The notes: generated by a model not told the origin, from the letters alone. A stretch of 64,000 nucleotides of DNA from Microbulbifer sp. HZ11 (GCF_000708675.1 NZ_JELR01000002.1:1690228-1754227), one strand, 5' to 3'. Counted from the first letter of the stretch, positions 46,011 through 55,833 are shown. Numbers and translations: made by a program.

Positions 46011-47420
46011 TCAGAGGTCTTCCGGGCGCACACGGGCGACCTTGTCTTTGCGCTCTTCTGCTTCGGCAGTGCGTTTTTCGCCGCTTTCGCCGGGTACACG
46101 ACGGACATACAGGTTGAGTCCTTTGAGCACATTGAGTGCTTCAAAAACCTGATTATCCCGGCTGTACCAATCGTCCTGATCGGCTTTTGCACGCTTGCGA
46201 TCTTCCGAACCGCTTTCCTTGCCGCCATTCCCGTTGCCCAGGTGGCCGGCCAGGTCTGCCTCAGTAGTGCGTGCCCGGCCGTCCATGCGGGTCACCTGCA
46301 CCCGTTCCACGGTGATATCCGGCTTGATACCCTGCGCCTGGATCGAACGGCCCTTGGGAGTGAAATACAATGCTGTGGTCAGCTTGATGGCGCGATCGTC
46401 GTTGATCGGGATGACCGTCTGTACCGAGCCTTTGCCAAAACTGTCGGTACCCATCACCACGGCGCGACGGTGGTCCTGCAGTGCGCCGGCGACGATTTCT
46501 GCCGCAGATGCGGAGCCGTCATTGATCAGTACTACCAGCGGCGCGCCTTTACTGAGATCACCGGGGCTGGCGGAATAGCGCAGATTGGAGGATTCATTGC
46601 GGCCTTCGGTGTACACCACCAGGCCCTCCTCCAGGAAGGCATCGACAACCTCTACGGACGACTGCAACACACCGCCGGGATTATTGCGCAGGTCGATCAC
46701 AAGGCCCTTGAGCTCGCCCTGTTTCTTGAGCTTGTTCATCGCCCGTACCAGGTCACCGCCAGTGTCCAGCTGGAACTGGCTGATCCGCAGATAGCCGTAA
46801 CCGTCTTCGAGCATTTCGCCGCGCACGCTGTAGACCCGCACCTTGTCGCGCTTAAGCGTCACATCGAACGGTTCCTTGTGTCCCTTGCGTCCGATGGTCA
46901 GCGTCACCGGTGAGCCTACTGGGCCGCGCATTTTTTCCACCGCATCATCCAGGCTGACGCCGCGCATGGATTTTCCGGACATGCGCAGGATGACATCACC
47001 GGCGCGCAATCCCGCGCGTTCGGCGGGGGTGTCATCCATGGGGGTGATGATAGTGATGTAATCGTCTTCGATACCGACTTCGATCCCCAGGCCGGCAAAT
47101 TCACCAGTGGTGTTCGCCTGCAGGTCGGTGAAGGAGCGACTGTCCAGGTAAGAGGAGTGCGGATCCAGCCCTTGCAACATGCCCTTGATGGCAAACTCCA
47201 GCAGGGTGCTGTCGTCGACTTCTTCGACGTAGCCCCGACGGATCTGTTCGAAAACCTTGGCGAAACTGCGCAGGTCCTCCAGTGGCAGGCGGGATTCGGC
47301 TTCCAGCGAAACGCGATCATCGCTGGTATCCAGTTGACCGGCCTGGCTGAGTCCCATCAGCGGCAGAGCGGTGAGTGCTGCGACGCCAATCAGGCGAGCG
47401 AGCATTTTGGGGGTGAACAT
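46011..47420 (-). CDS. ctpA: S41 family C-terminal processing peptidase
   Basis: 469 residues from ATG 47420. Signal peptide (LIGVAALTALPLMGLSQA), PDZ domain about 95-175 (GLGIEVGIEDDY, ERAGLRAGDVILRM), then the tail-specific protease core with catalytic Ser in VLINDGSASAAEI and Lys in DSFGKGSVQT. It is a periplasmic protease that cleaves C-termini. It follows envC on the same strand (gap 180 bp), an arrangement typical of pseudomonads, where CtpA degrades peptidoglycan hydrolases. The C-terminal 80 residues are charged and low-complexity. Confidence 0.93.
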   Translation of the reverse strand: MFTPKMLARLIGVAALTALPLMGLSQAGQLDTSDDRVSLEAESRLPLEDLRSFAKVFEQIRRGYVEEVDDSTLLEFAIKGMLQGLDPHSSYLDSRSFTDLQANTTGEFAGLGIEVGIEDDYITIITPMDDTPAERAGLRAGDVILRMSGKSMRGVSLDDAVEKMRGPVGSPVTLTIGRKGHKEPFDVTLKRDKVRVYSVRGEMLEDGYGYLRISQFQLDTGGDLVRAMNKLKKQGELKGLVIDLRNNPGGVLQSSVEVVDAFLEEGLVVYTEGRNESSNLRYSASPGDLSKGAPLVVLINDGSASAAEIVAGALQDHRRAVVMGTDSFGKGSVQTVIPINDDRAIKLTTALYFTPKGRSIQAQGIKPDITVERVQVTRMDGRARTTEADLAGHLGNGNGGKESGSEDRKRAKADQDDWYSRDNQVFEALNVLKGLNLYVRRVPGESGEKRTAEAEERKDKVARVRPEDL

Positions 47421-47599
47421 AATCTGCACGTCCTTGGCATTTATCGTTACTTTCCAACAGAAATTGTAGACCCGGCGCAGATGCAGAGCTCTGAAGTTGG
47501 CGGAGATTAGAACTGGTGTGGGGAGCGGACGGTAAAACCGCAAGCAGAAATATGTTAGGGAGGGCGCCTCTCGCGGGGGTGGGAAATGTACCGGTGAAG

Positions 47600-48751
47600 T
47601 TAGCCCCGGCACCAGGCGGTGGGGTCCTGCGGTTTGCCGTTGCGGCGGATTTCAAAATAGAGCCCGGGCTGGCTCATGCCGCCGGTATTCCCCACTTTGG
47701 CAATGGTGTCACCGCGTTCCACCCATTCGCCGATGGCGCGGGTGAGAGACTGGTTGTGGCCGTAGAGGCTCATATAGCCGTCGCCGTGATCGAGGATGAT
47801 CAGCATGCCCTGGCCGCGCAGGTAATCGGAAAAAACCACACGCCCGCGGTGAATGGCTTTCACCGGGGCGCCTTCACTAGCGCGCAGGGTGACGCCAGTC
47901 CAGGTGATGCCATTGGCGCGGCGTTGACCAAAGGCGTTGGCACGGCGGCCACTGGTTGGCCACTGCATGCGCCCGCGCTGTTTGGCAAAAGGCGTATCAT
48001 CACTGGGGTTGATCAGACTGGCAATGGCGCGTCCCACTTCATCCACCAGCCGTTGCAGGCGACTGCGGTCGCTGTTGAGCTGGTCCAGTTCACCGCTTTT
48101 ACTGGCGAGCTGGCTGGCCAGTTTGTCTAGGGTGCGCTGGCGGTTCTTCTGAGCGCTGACCAGGGCGCGGCGCTTTTCTTCCAGCTGGTCGCGTTCGCGG
48201 GCGAGGGTATCCTGTTCCCGTTCAATACCTGTACTGACGGTGGCGAGCTGATCAAGGGTGGATACGTAGTCTTCGATAACGCGGCTGCGCTGTTTGAGGA
48301 AGTAGTCGTGGTAGCGGAGTTGGCGAGCGATGTGTTGAGGGTCTTGCTGGTTGAGGAGCAGCTTGATCTGCTCCTGGCGTCCGAGTCGGTAAGCGGCGGC
48401 GACTTCCTGCTCGACCCGCCGCTGCATACTTCGCCGGGATTCCTGTAACTGCTGCTCTTCCCGTTTGAGCTCCTGCAGCTTTTCGCCACGGGACTGCATG
48501 TCCGATTTGATCTTGTCGATCCGCTGCAGCAGCTCGGAGATGTCTTTCTCGTTGGATTCCAGGTCCTTCAGCAGCTGGTCGCGCTCGCCTTTGACCTGAT
48601 TCAGCTCCTGCTGCAGAGTCTCGATACGCTGCTTGATCTCCGCCAGTCGCGCCTGTTGCTGCTCATCGCCTGTCTGCGCGAGACAGGCGGGTGCCAGCGA
48701 CATCAGTGCGGTGAGGACCATCCCGTAAAACGTTTTGCTCAAGGGCTTCAT
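47600..48751 (-). CDS. envC: EnvC-like murein hydrolase activator
   Basis: 383 residues. Signal peptide (VLTALMSLAPACLA), a long coiled coil (about 30-255) and a C-terminal LytM/M23 domain. The first zinc ligands of active LytM enzymes (H-x3-D) are replaced by ITWTGVT, while LDHGDGYMSLYGH keeps the second motif. That degenerate state is what EnvC shows in E. coli, where it activates the amidases AmiA/B at the septum instead of cutting itself. It lies between gpmI and ctpA on the minus strand. Confidence 0.9.
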   Translation of the reverse strand: MKPLSKTFYGMVLTALMSLAPACLAQTGDEQQQARLAEIKQRIETLQQELNQVKGERDQLLKDLESNEKDISELLQRIDKIKSDMQSRGEKLQELKREEQQLQESRRSMQRRVEQEVAAAYRLGRQEQIKLLLNQQDPQHIARQLRYHDYFLKQRSRVIEDYVSTLDQLATVSTGIEREQDTLARERDQLEEKRRALVSAQKNRQRTLDKLASQLASKSGELDQLNSDRSRLQRLVDEVGRAIASLINPSDDTPFAKQRGRMQWPTSGRRANAFGQRRANGITWTGVTLRASEGAPVKAIHRGRVVFSDYLRGQGMLIILDHGDGYMSLYGHNQSLTRAIGEWVERGDTIAKVGNTGGMSQPGLYFEIRRNGKPQDPTAWCRG

Positions 48752-48805
48752 CGTGTCAGCTTAATCTCGCTTTAGGCTCGCGCCCGCAAAGCGGGCGCAT
48801 TGCAA

Positions 48806-50350
48806 TCAGTTGATTTTGATCAGCGGTTCGCCGTTCATTTCCTGTGGCTGCGGCAGACCCATCAGTGCCAGCATGGTGGGGGCCACGCCCGCCAGGCTGC
48901 CGCCATCGCGCATGGTGACATTGCGTTCGCCGACATACACAAAAGGTACCGGCAGGGTGGAATGCTGCGTACTTACCTGGCCGGAACCGGCATCGAACAT
49001 TTCTTCCACGTTGCCGTGGTCGGCGGTGATCAGCACCTCGCCCCCGGCGGCCAGTGCCGCCTTGGTGACGCGATCCACGCAGCCGTCCAGCGCTTCTACC
49101 GCTTTAACCGCAGCTTCGAATACACCGGTGTGACCCACCATATCACCATTGGCGTAGTTGCAGATGATCGCATCGAACTTGCCGCTTTCAATGGCCGCGA
49201 CCAGCTTATCGGTCACTTCCGGTGCGCTCATCTCCGGTTGCAGATCGTAGGTCGCCACATCCGGGGATTTGACCAGAATACGCTCCTCGCCATTGTAGGG
49301 CTCTTCGCGGCCTCCGCTAAAGAAGAAGGTCACATGTGCGTATTTTTCCGTTTCGGCGATACGCAGCTGGGTTTTGTTCTGGTTCTGCAGGTACTCACCG
49401 AAGGAATTCGCCATCGCCTCCGGCGGGAAGGCGCAGGCGGCGTCGATGGTGCTGGCGTATTCGGTGGTCATTACGAAGTCCGCCAGTTTCGGTGTGGCGG
49501 TGCGCTCGAAGCCGTCGAAGTCCGCTTCGGTAAAGGCGCGGGTCAGCTGGCGCGCGCGGTCCGGGCGGAAGTTCATAAAGATCAGGGCGTCGCCATCGTT
49601 GAGTGGCGCCGGTTCGCCAATCAGGGTGGGAGCGACGAATTCGTCGTTCTCGTCACGGGCGTAGGCCGCTTCTAGGCCGGCCAGGGCGGAGTCGGCCCGA
49701 TGCTCGGCTTTGCCCTGGGTGATCAGGTCGTAGACCGGCTGCACGCGCTCCCAGCGGTTGTCGCGGTCCATGGCGAAGTAGCGGCCGGCAATGGTGGCGA
49801 TACGCGCGGTGCCCAGGGCATCGCACACCTGGGTCAGGCGTGCCAGCGGGGTTTCCGCGCTGCGCGGTGGGGTGTCACGGCCGTCGGTGAAGGCGTGGAT
49901 GTACACTGCCCTGGCGCCGCGCTGGGCGGCCAGAGTGGCCATGGCCACAATATGATCATCGTGGCTGTGCACGCCGCCTTCGGAGGCCAGGCCCATAATG
50001 TGCACGGCGCCGTCGCTGGCGATGGCCTTGTCTACGGCGGCGGTGTAAGCCGGGTTCTTGAAGAAATCGCCGTCCTCGATCGCCTTGTTGATACGGGTGA
50101 AATTCTGGTACACCACGCGGCCGGCGCCGAGGGTCATGTGTCCCACTTCCGAGTTGCCCATCTGCCCCTCAGGCAGGCCCACCGCCATACCGGAGGTGTG
50201 AATCAGGGTTTTCGGGCGGCTGGCCCAGATCTGGTCCCACACCGGGCTCTTGGCCGCGGCGATGGCGTTGTGTTCGCTGTGCTCACTGTGGCCGAAGCCG
50301 TCCAGAATCAATAGTACCAGGGGGCGCTTGGGCGAAGACTCGGATGCCAT
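48806..50350 (-). CDS. gpmI: 2,3-bisphosphoglycerate-independent phosphoglycerate mutase
   Basis: 514 residues from ATG 50350; the longer frame to 50578 is not coding-like. [12 protein letters not shown] gives the first metal Asp, QMGNSEVGH the phosphoserine nucleophile, and [11 protein letters not shown] the other metal ligands. It interconverts 3- and 2-phosphoglycerate in glycolysis with two Mn ions. A GC-rich stem (48780-48798) separates it from envC; the pair is a conserved neighbourhood. Confidence 0.97.
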   Translation of the reverse strand: MASESSPKRPLVLLILDGFGHSEHSEHNAIAAAKSPVWDQIWASRPKTLIHTSGMAVGLPEGQMGNSEVGHMTLGAGRVVYQNFTRINKAIEDGDFFKNPAYTAAVDKAIASDGAVHIMGLASEGGVHSHDDHIVAMATLAAQRGARAVYIHAFTDGRDTPPRSAETPLARLTQVCDALGTARIATIAGRYFAMDRDNRWERVQPVYDLITQGKAEHRADSALAGLEAAYARDENDEFVAPTLIGEPAPLNDGDALIFMNFRPDRARQLTRAFTEADFDGFERTATPKLADFVMTTEYASTIDAACAFPPEAMANSFGEYLQNQNKTQLRIAETEKYAHVTFFFSGGREEPYNGEERILVKSPDVATYDLQPEMSAPEVTDKLVAAIESGKFDAIICNYANGDMVGHTGVFEAAVKAVEALDGCVDRVTKAALAAGGEVLITADHGNVEEMFDAGSGQVSTQHSTLPVPFVYVGERNVTMRDGGSLAGVAPTMLALMGLPQPQEMNGEPLIKIN

Positions 50351-50738
50351 GGGATTGGAATTCCTGTGTTGGGTGTTCGTAGTAGCTGGTGTGTCGGGTT
50401 GCGTAATCGGTAACTGGCCCACTCGAATGCAGAGAGACCTACCGGAATATCCTCCGGCGTCATTGCCAGAACGCGAAAACTTTGGGGGTGCACTACCGCA
50501 GGTGGCGGATTTTAACCTGTTTGTACCCTCGAGGTCAGTATTTGCCCAGCTATTGCCCTGATTGGGCCGCCAGATCACTGGGCAATTGGCTGATTAAGAA
50601 GTGGCCATCATCGTGTATACTGCGCGGCCTTCACGCCATAGCTTATGAGAGCGTTACTCTGGGCGGGGCAAGCGGGGCGACCGTCAAGTCAGCGGTTGGC
50701 CGTATCAAAACAACAATTTGTGAAATTTCGGGGGCGAA
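50351..50738. other. Divergent promoter region gpmI / rhodanese
   Basis: Holds the two divergent promoters. TGTATACT near 50613-50620 looks like an extended -10 for the plus strand. No RNA gene or gene seen. Confidence 0.4.
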
Positions 50739-51155
50739 GTGGATTTTTTCGTCTTTATCAGCGAGCAGTGGCTGCTGGTGAGTCTGTTGGTGGCATTGAT
50801 CTACACATTGGCCATCACTGAACGTATTAAAGCGGGCAAGCCCGCATCGGTCCATGAGGCCACCCGGCTGATCAACAGTGACGGTGCCCGGGTCGTCGAC
50901 CTGCGCGACCGATCCGACTTTACCGCTGGGCACATTGTGGACGCCATCCACATTCCCCATGGCGAGATCGAAGGGCGCATGGGTGAGCTGGCACCTTATA
51001 AAGAGAAGACCATCATCCTCGCGGACAAAATGGGTCAGCACGCGGGACCCGCGGGTCGCCTGCTGAAGAAAGCCGGCTACACTGTGCGTCGCCTGGAAGG
51101 CGGTATGTCCGAGTGGGCCAACCAGAAACTGCCACTGGTCAAAGGCAAGGGATAA
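50739..51155 (+). CDS. Membrane-anchored rhodanese-like protein lacking the catalytic Cys
   Basis: 138 residues. One N-terminal membrane helix (SEQWLLVSLLVALIYTLAI) and a rhodanese domain (ARVVDLRDRSDFTAGHIVDAIHIP). The active-site loop reads IILADKMGQHAG, where relatives have a Cys before K-x-G-Q-x (as in V-C-K-M-G-Q-H); here the Cys position is Asp. So sulfur transfer by the usual route is unlikely. It precedes grxC and secB, a conserved gammaproteobacterial order. Confidence 0.88.
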   Translation: MDFFVFISEQWLLVSLLVALIYTLAITERIKAGKPASVHEATRLINSDGARVVDLRDRSDFTAGHIVDAIHIPHGEIEGRMGELAPYKEKTIILADKMGQHAGPAGRLLKKAGYTVRRLEGGMSEWANQKLPLVKGKG

Positions 51156-51226
51156 CGGCGCTTGCTGTCTCGTCAGCTACCGTGCCGGAAGTACAGGAAT
51201 CAAGTGACGCAAAGAGGTTATCGGTC

Positions 51227-51478
51227 GTGAAAGACGTCGTTATCTACACCACCCGCTACTGCCCCTTCTGCATCCGTGCGAAGTATCTCCTGGACAACAA
51301 AAATGTCCCCTACACGGAGATTTCTGTGGACGGTGACCGGGCGTTGCGCGCTGAAATGGCCGCCAAAGCCGGCCGCCACACCGTGCCGCAGATCTGGATT
51401 GGCGATCACCACGTGGGCGGCTGTGATGAACTGATGGCCATCGAGCGCAGTGGCGAGCTGGACACCCTGCTGGCGTAG
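51227..51478 (+). CDS. grxC: Glutaredoxin 3
   Basis: 83 residues from GTG 51227 (AGAGG 9 bases upstream). CPFC active site, TVPQIWIG with the cis-Pro and GGCDEL glutathione-binding end. It reduces disulfides using glutathione. Between the rhodanese gene and secB. Confidence 0.95.
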   Translation: MKDVVIYTTRYCPFCIRAKYLLDNKNVPYTEISVDGDRALRAEMAAKAGRHTVPQIWIGDHHVGGCDELMAIERSGELDTLLA

Positions 51479-51616
51479 AAGGTCCCGCGCGGTCGAAGAA
51501 TTTTCCCAAATGTGCCTTGAAAGGGCATTTCGAGGCCCCCATTAGAAGTACCCATACAGGGAGTCTTCTATCAGGGAAGGCAATTACAAACATTATTGAG
51601 TGAACAGGCTTGTAAC

Positions 51617-52120
51617 ATGGCTGAAGAACAAAACGGCGCTGCGGTAAACGGCGAAGATCAACAACAAGTACAATTCGCGATGCAGCGCATCTACCTGAAA
51701 GACCTGTCCTTCGAGACCCCGATGGGCGCCGAAGTTTTCAAAAAGCAGTGGAAACCGGAAGTCTCTCAGGAACTGAACACCAAAACTGCCAAGATTGATG
51801 AAGATCTGTACGAAGTGGCCCTGACCCTGACCATCACCGTCAAGGTCGAAGGCGAGACCGCTTTTCTGGTGGAAGTACAGCAAGCCGGTCTGTTCGGTAT
51901 CAAAGGCCTGGAAGGTCAGCAGCTGGCTCAAGCACTGAACACCGCCTGCCCGAACATCCTGTTCCCGTATGCACGGGAAGTCGTCGACAACGTCGTCACC
52001 AAGGGCTCCTTCCCAGCCCTGATGCTGCCGCCGATCAACTTCGACGCCCTGTTCGCCGCCGCTCTGCAGCAGGCGCAACAGCAAGCCGCTGAGCAAGGTG
52101 GTGAGAAGGCTGACGCTTAA
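51617..52120 (+). CDS. secB: Protein-export chaperone SecB
   Basis: 167 residues from ATG 51617. [19 protein letters not shown] and the later [16 protein letters not shown] are SecB signatures; it keeps preproteins unfolded and hands them to SecA. A strong terminator follows at once. Confidence 0.97.
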   Translation: MAEEQNGAAVNGEDQQQVQFAMQRIYLKDLSFETPMGAEVFKKQWKPEVSQELNTKTAKIDEDLYEVALTLTITVKVEGETAFLVEVQQAGLFGIKGLEGQQLAQALNTACPNILFPYAREVVDNVVTKGSFPALMLPPINFDALFAAALQQAQQQAAEQGGEKADA

Positions 52121-52135
52121 GCATCAGTGACTCTG

Positions 52136-52174
52136 AAAAAGGCTCCCTTGGTTTCGACTGAGGGAGCCTTTTTT
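52136..52174. terminator. secB terminator
   Basis: GGCTCCCT/AGGGAGCC stem (52141-52168) flanked by A5 and T6, so bidirectional in form; it lies 16 bp after the secB stop. Confidence 0.85.
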
Positions 52175-52235
52175 GTGTCTGACGTAATGTTTCACGGATG
52201 CTGAGCTTGTTAAGTTACGCGAACTTTGATGCGAA

Positions 52236-52361
52236 GGCGCTGCTGCCGGGTGCAACTGTGTGAGACCTTCAAAAACAGGGTGTTTTTGCAGAGCCCCCAG
52301 GGATGGGTTGAGGGGGGGCGCCTAGCTCGTGTCTCGCACAGTTGCACCCGGCAGCAGCGCC
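52236..52361. repeat. 126-bp palindromic intergenic element with 31-bp arms
   Basis: 52236-52266 and 52331-52361 are reverse complements at 30 of 31 positions (one T/C difference), around a 64-bp spacer that holds a second small inverted repeat (CAAAAACA/TGTTTTTG) and a CCCCCAGGGATGGGTT stretch. Nested palindromes of this form are typical of dispersed bacterial intergenic repeats. It ends 20 bp before the thioesterase start. Confidence 0.8.
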
Positions 52362-52381
52362 GCCAATGAATTGGAAAAGAT

Positions 52382-52828
52382 ATGCAGTGGGACTTGCCCC
52401 AACCCTATACCTACAAAGTCCGCGTCGATGCAGAACACGTCGATGGCCTGCACCACGCCAACAACGCCGAATACGTGCGCTGGTGTGAGCGCGCCGCCTG
52501 GTCGCACAGTGTCGAACTGGGTCTCGACGTCAGCAACTACCAGTCTATGGATCGGGGAATGGCCATTCGACAGGCCGAATACGACTATATACTGGCGGCG
52601 AAGGAGAGCGACGAGCTGCTGATCGGCACCTGGCTCACCGTGGTCGACGGCCGCATCAACATGACCCGCAAGTTCCAGATCTACCGCGCCAGTGACCAGG
52701 CCCTGATCCTGCGGGCCACCTGGCAAATGGTGTGTATCGAACTCTCCAGCGGCAAACCCAAGCGCATGCCGCAGGCCTTCAAGGATATCTACTGCCCCGC
52801 GGTGGTCGAAGATCCCCGTAATCTGTAG
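52382..52828 (+). CDS. Acyl-CoA thioesterase (4HBT hot-dog family)
   Basis: 148 residues. HHANNAEYVRWCERAAWSHS is the 4HBT active-site region with D/N-x-x-H-x-N-N. Hot-dog fold thioesterase hydrolysing acyl-CoA or 4-hydroxybenzoyl-CoA type substrates. The palindromic element lies immediately upstream and may replace or carry its promoter. 31 bp before the SDR gene, likely co-transcribed with it. Confidence 0.88.
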   Translation: MQWDLPQPYTYKVRVDAEHVDGLHHANNAEYVRWCERAAWSHSVELGLDVSNYQSMDRGMAIRQAEYDYILAAKESDELLIGTWLTVVDGRINMTRKFQIYRASDQALILRATWQMVCIELSSGKPKRMPQAFKDIYCPAVVEDPRNL

Positions 52829-52859
52829 GCTGAAAATCATCCGAGACCGAGGAGCGCCC

Positions 52860-53732
52860 ATGACCGACCCGATCACTCTCACCACTCTCACCAAGAACAC
52901 TGGCGTCCTCAAGGGCAAAACCATCTTTATCACTGGCGCCAGTCGCGGCATCGGCCGTGCCATTGCGCTCAAATGTGCCGCCGACGGCGCCAATATCGCC
53001 ATCGCCGCAAAATCTGCCGAACCCCACCCCAAACTCCCCGGCACCATCTACTCCGTGGCCGAAGAGATTGAAGCCGCCGGAGGCAAGGCCCTGCCCATGC
53101 AGGTAGATGTGCGTGAAGAAGACCAGGTGGCAGACGCCCTCAAGAAAACCGCCGACACCTTCGGCGGTATCGATGCGGTCATCAACAATGCCGGCGCCAT
53201 TAACCTGACCAACGTCGAGGCCACGCCACCCAAGCGCTACGACCTGATGATGGACGTGAATGCCCGCGGGGTTTACCTGACGTCTCACCTCGCCATCCCC
53301 TATCTCAAGCAGTCGGAACGCGGGCATATCCTCAGTCTGTCACCACCACTCAACCTCGAGCCCCGCTGGCTCGGACCTTTTGCACCTTACGCCCTGTCCA
53401 AATTCGGTATGACCATCCTCAGCATGGGACTGGCGGAAGAGCTGCGCAAAACCAACATCAGTGTCGCGACCCTGTGGCCGCGGACCCTGGTGGCCACCGC
53501 CGCGATCGAATTTGCGGTGGGTAACCGGGAGATGTTTGAGCAGAGCCGCAAACCCATCGTCATGGCCGATGCGGCCTATGAAGTGCTCATCACCGAAAAC
53601 CAGGGCCTCAACGGCGCCCAACTGGTCGACGAAACCCTGCTACATGAACGGGGGGTGGAAGATTTCACCCAATATACGCACAATCCCGCCAAGGCCGGTG
53701 ACCTGGCGGTGGATCTGTTTCTCGATCCTTGA
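52860..53732 (+). CDS. Short-chain dehydrogenase/reductase (HSDL2-like)
   Basis: 290 residues. NAD(P) motif TGASRGIGRA at the N-terminus, NNAGA, and active site Y-x-x-x-K in YALSKFGM with Ser in ILSLSPPL. The KSAEPHPKLPGTIYSVAEEI segment is typical of the hydroxysteroid dehydrogenase-like 2 group. Substrate unknown, possibly fatty-acyl related in view of the neighbouring thioesterase. Confidence 0.9.
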   Translation: MTDPITLTTLTKNTGVLKGKTIFITGASRGIGRAIALKCAADGANIAIAAKSAEPHPKLPGTIYSVAEEIEAAGGKALPMQVDVREEDQVADALKKTADTFGGIDAVINNAGAINLTNVEATPPKRYDLMMDVNARGVYLTSHLAIPYLKQSERGHILSLSPPLNLEPRWLGPFAPYALSKFGMTILSMGLAEELRKTNISVATLWPRTLVATAAIEFAVGNREMFEQSRKPIVMADAAYEVLITENQGLNGAQLVDETLLHERGVEDFTQYTHNPAKAGDLAVDLFLDP

Positions 53733-53765
53733 TGGGCTCGGCACTTGTGGTAACCGGGGGGAGCT

Positions 53766-54362
53766 GTGGATAAGACTGAACTGGATGACTTTCGCGGCGC
53801 CATGGGTGCTCTGGGGGATGTAAAACCCCTGCCGTCCGGGCAGCGCCAACGGGCGCTCAAGAAAGCGACCAAAGATCCCATCAACCAGCGTGCCCGCCGC
53901 GAGGCCGCCACTGCGCAAACCTACCGCGAATTAAACCCACTTGGCGGCGAATACGTGGAGCCGGTAGAGCCTTTCGATCCCATCGAATTCAAGCGTGATG
54001 GCGTACAGAACGGGGTTTACCGCAATCTGCGCCTGGGCAAGTACACCGTCGATGCCCGCCTCGATTTACACAACCACACCGTGGAAATGGCGCGCAGCGC
54101 GCTGTATCAGTTTGTGCGGGATTGCGTGGAAGCCGATGTGCGCTGTGCCCTGGTTACCCATGGTAAAGGCGAGGGGCGCAAGACCCCGGCAATGCTGAAG
54201 AGTTGCGTAAATGCGTGGCTGCCGCAGTTGGACCAAGTACTCGCATTTCACAGTGCGCAGAAGCAGCACGGCGGCCTGGGAGCAACCTATATCCTGTTGC
54301 GGAAAAGCGAGCGTAAACGCCAGCAGAACCTGGAGCAGCACCAGCGTCGCTCCCGCCCGTGA
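53766..54362 (+). CDS. Smr-domain DNA endonuclease (SmrA/SmrB-like)
   Basis: 198 residues from GTG 53766. N-terminal disordered region, then the Smr domain: LDLHNHTVEMAR (the LDLHG position) and VTHGKGEGRKTPAML. Smr proteins nick DNA (SmrA) or cleave mRNA at stalled/collided ribosomes (SmrB); the sequence alone does not choose. Follows the SDR gene by 33 bp. Confidence 0.9.
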   Translation: MDKTELDDFRGAMGALGDVKPLPSGQRQRALKKATKDPINQRARREAATAQTYRELNPLGGEYVEPVEPFDPIEFKRDGVQNGVYRNLRLGKYTVDARLDLHNHTVEMARSALYQFVRDCVEADVRCALVTHGKGEGRKTPAMLKSCVNAWLPQLDQVLAFHSAQKQHGGLGATYILLRKSERKRQQNLEQHQRRSRP

Positions 54363-54654
54363 TGTCCTCTCCCTCCTGGCCTCCGTGGCGCTGTTAAAAA
54401 GTTACCGGGCAATGGGAAAACTTCCTGTTTCGTAATCAGTTTGTCACGTTAGACAACTACAGTACTCCCACAACGAAATTTTGCTTGTCCGGTTGTTTCA
54501 TCGCGCAACTGACTTGTTTTCGTTGTTCTTCTCTCTTTGCATCGCACCAATATTTATTGGTGATTTTTGCTTCCGAGTTTGGAAGTACCTCCACTTGGAG
54601 GATTGGACTCGAGCTCGCAGTTGTGAGCCGAGCCCCTTCTTGAATGGTTCTTCA
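54363..54654. other. Gene-free region before an orphan terminator
   Basis: No protein gene supported. The plus-strand terminator 290 bp downstream of smrA may end the smrA transcript or a small RNA encoded here. Confidence 0.35.
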
Positions 54655-54678
54655 GGCGGCCCTATGGCCGCCTTTTTT
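54655..54678 (+). terminator. Intrinsic terminator (plus strand)
   Basis: GGCGGCC (54655-54661) pairs with GGCCGCC (54666-54672), then T6. Confidence 0.75.
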
Positions 54679-54733
54679 CATTGGATTACTTTCATCGGAT
54701 TCCCAGCTATTCACTGGTATGGGATGGGTATGA

Positions 54734-55276
54734 TCAGTGGGAAGGGCCCGGCAATTCACCGGTCTGTTTGAATTCTATTCGAGTACCTTCGCCGCCCTGC
54801 AACGTCAGTATGTCGCCCTCAACGCTGGCGCGGTTGATACGCGGCAGCGCCTTCAGAAAGTCCTTTTCCAGTTCGCTGCTGTCCTTGCGGCCCACCATGC
54901 GGGAAATTTTCGGCGCCTTGACCCATTCGATGGCGCCATTGTCGGCGAGGTCAAATTTGCCGAGATAGGGGTTGGAACCGGCGCTGCCGCGCACGAAGCC
55001 CAGCTTGTCGCAGGTGAGGTAGGGGCGGTCGCGGACCATTTTCTGCCAGAACAGGCGGGATTTCTGTTCGCGGCCGTCCACGCTGATCCCATGCAGTATC
55101 CATTGATAGTTACAAATATCGCCGGGTGGCATGGGTTGGCTGGCGGAAAGCGGTTGAGGTGTGGATGAGCAGCCGGAACTGAGTGCCGAGCTCAGAATAA
55201 GCCCGGCGAGCAGCGCGCCAAGTGTGCGAGGAGCACCATGGATGGGCGTGGATAGCGAGCGGTGCGAGAAGTACAT
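54734..55276 (-). CDS. META/HslJ-like lipoprotein
   Basis: 180 residues from ATG 55276 (GGAAAG upstream). A lipobox-like LSSALSSGC directs lipidation; the mature part has CNYQWILHGI, then LTCDKLGFVRGSAGSNPYLGKF and an ending LTLQGGEGTRIEFK, the general form of META domains (N-x-x-x-G). Periplasmic or outer-membrane lipoprotein of unknown role. Its neighbour on the same strand is a second META-like lipoprotein, so a duplication is possible. Confidence 0.75.
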   Translation of the reverse strand: MYFSHRSLSTPIHGAPRTLGALLAGLILSSALSSGCSSTPQPLSASQPMPPGDICNYQWILHGISVDGREQKSRLFWQKMVRDRPYLTCDKLGFVRGSAGSNPYLGKFDLADNGAIEWVKAPKISRMVGRKDSSELEKDFLKALPRINRASVEGDILTLQGGEGTRIEFKQTGELPGPSH

Positions 55277-55359
55277 CGGGTCTTTCCGGTGGCCGTTTGC
55301 GGTATTAAACCGCAAAGCGCGGGGGAGATCTGTGACTCAGGCGGGCAAATTACCGGTCT

Positions 55360-55833
55360 TCAATTGCCTGCCTTGATGTACTCGATATACCGGTCGCCGG
55401 AGGCATCGCGCAGAATCAGGCGGCCACCGCCACTTTTCACGAATGCCTGAGTGGTACTCGCCAGAGCACTCAGGTACTGGGTTTCCTGTTCCATCAGCTG
55501 TGGAGGGCCGGCCATTTTTGTGGAGGCAAAGCTGCCGGTATCCCACAGGATCTGGCCATTGGCCGTGATCTGCATGGCGCCGCGGTAGGTATTGATACCG
55601 CTCTTGCCCATGGCCTCGCCACCACTGTTGCATAGAAAGGTGAATTCCTGCGGCTGGTCGACGGGGACGGCCTGGCCATTGATGCGCAGCAGGCGCATTT
55701 CCCACTTGTCGCCACAGACGCTGCTGACGCTGCCGGGGGTCTGGGTGGGGCCTGAGTCTTTGCCGCCCATATTCATACACCCCGCAACCACCAGGGCGAG
55801 CCCAAAGAGCCATACCGGTAGCAGTTTTTTCAT
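55360..55833 (-). CDS. META-domain lipoprotein
   Basis: 157 residues from ATG 55833 (AAGGAG). Lipobox LALVVAGC; the mature part contains CNSGGEAMGKSGINTYRGAM and a Met/Pro-rich STKMAGPPQLMEQE, the META (HslJ) core. Lies 84 bp before the preceding lipoprotein gene on the same strand; the two are probably paralogues. Confidence 0.8.
   Translation of the reverse strand: MKKLLPVWLFGLALVVAGCMNMGGKDSGPTQTPGSVSSVCGDKWEMRLLRINGQAVPVDQPQEFTFLCNSGGEAMGKSGINTYRGAMQITANGQILWDTGSFASTKMAGPPQLMEQETQYLSALASTTQAFVKSGGGRLILRDASGDRYIEYIKAGN

Noticed and set aside
52322..53047. 241-codon antisense frame over the thioesterase and SDR
   Set aside because: Shadow frame; sense genes are clear.
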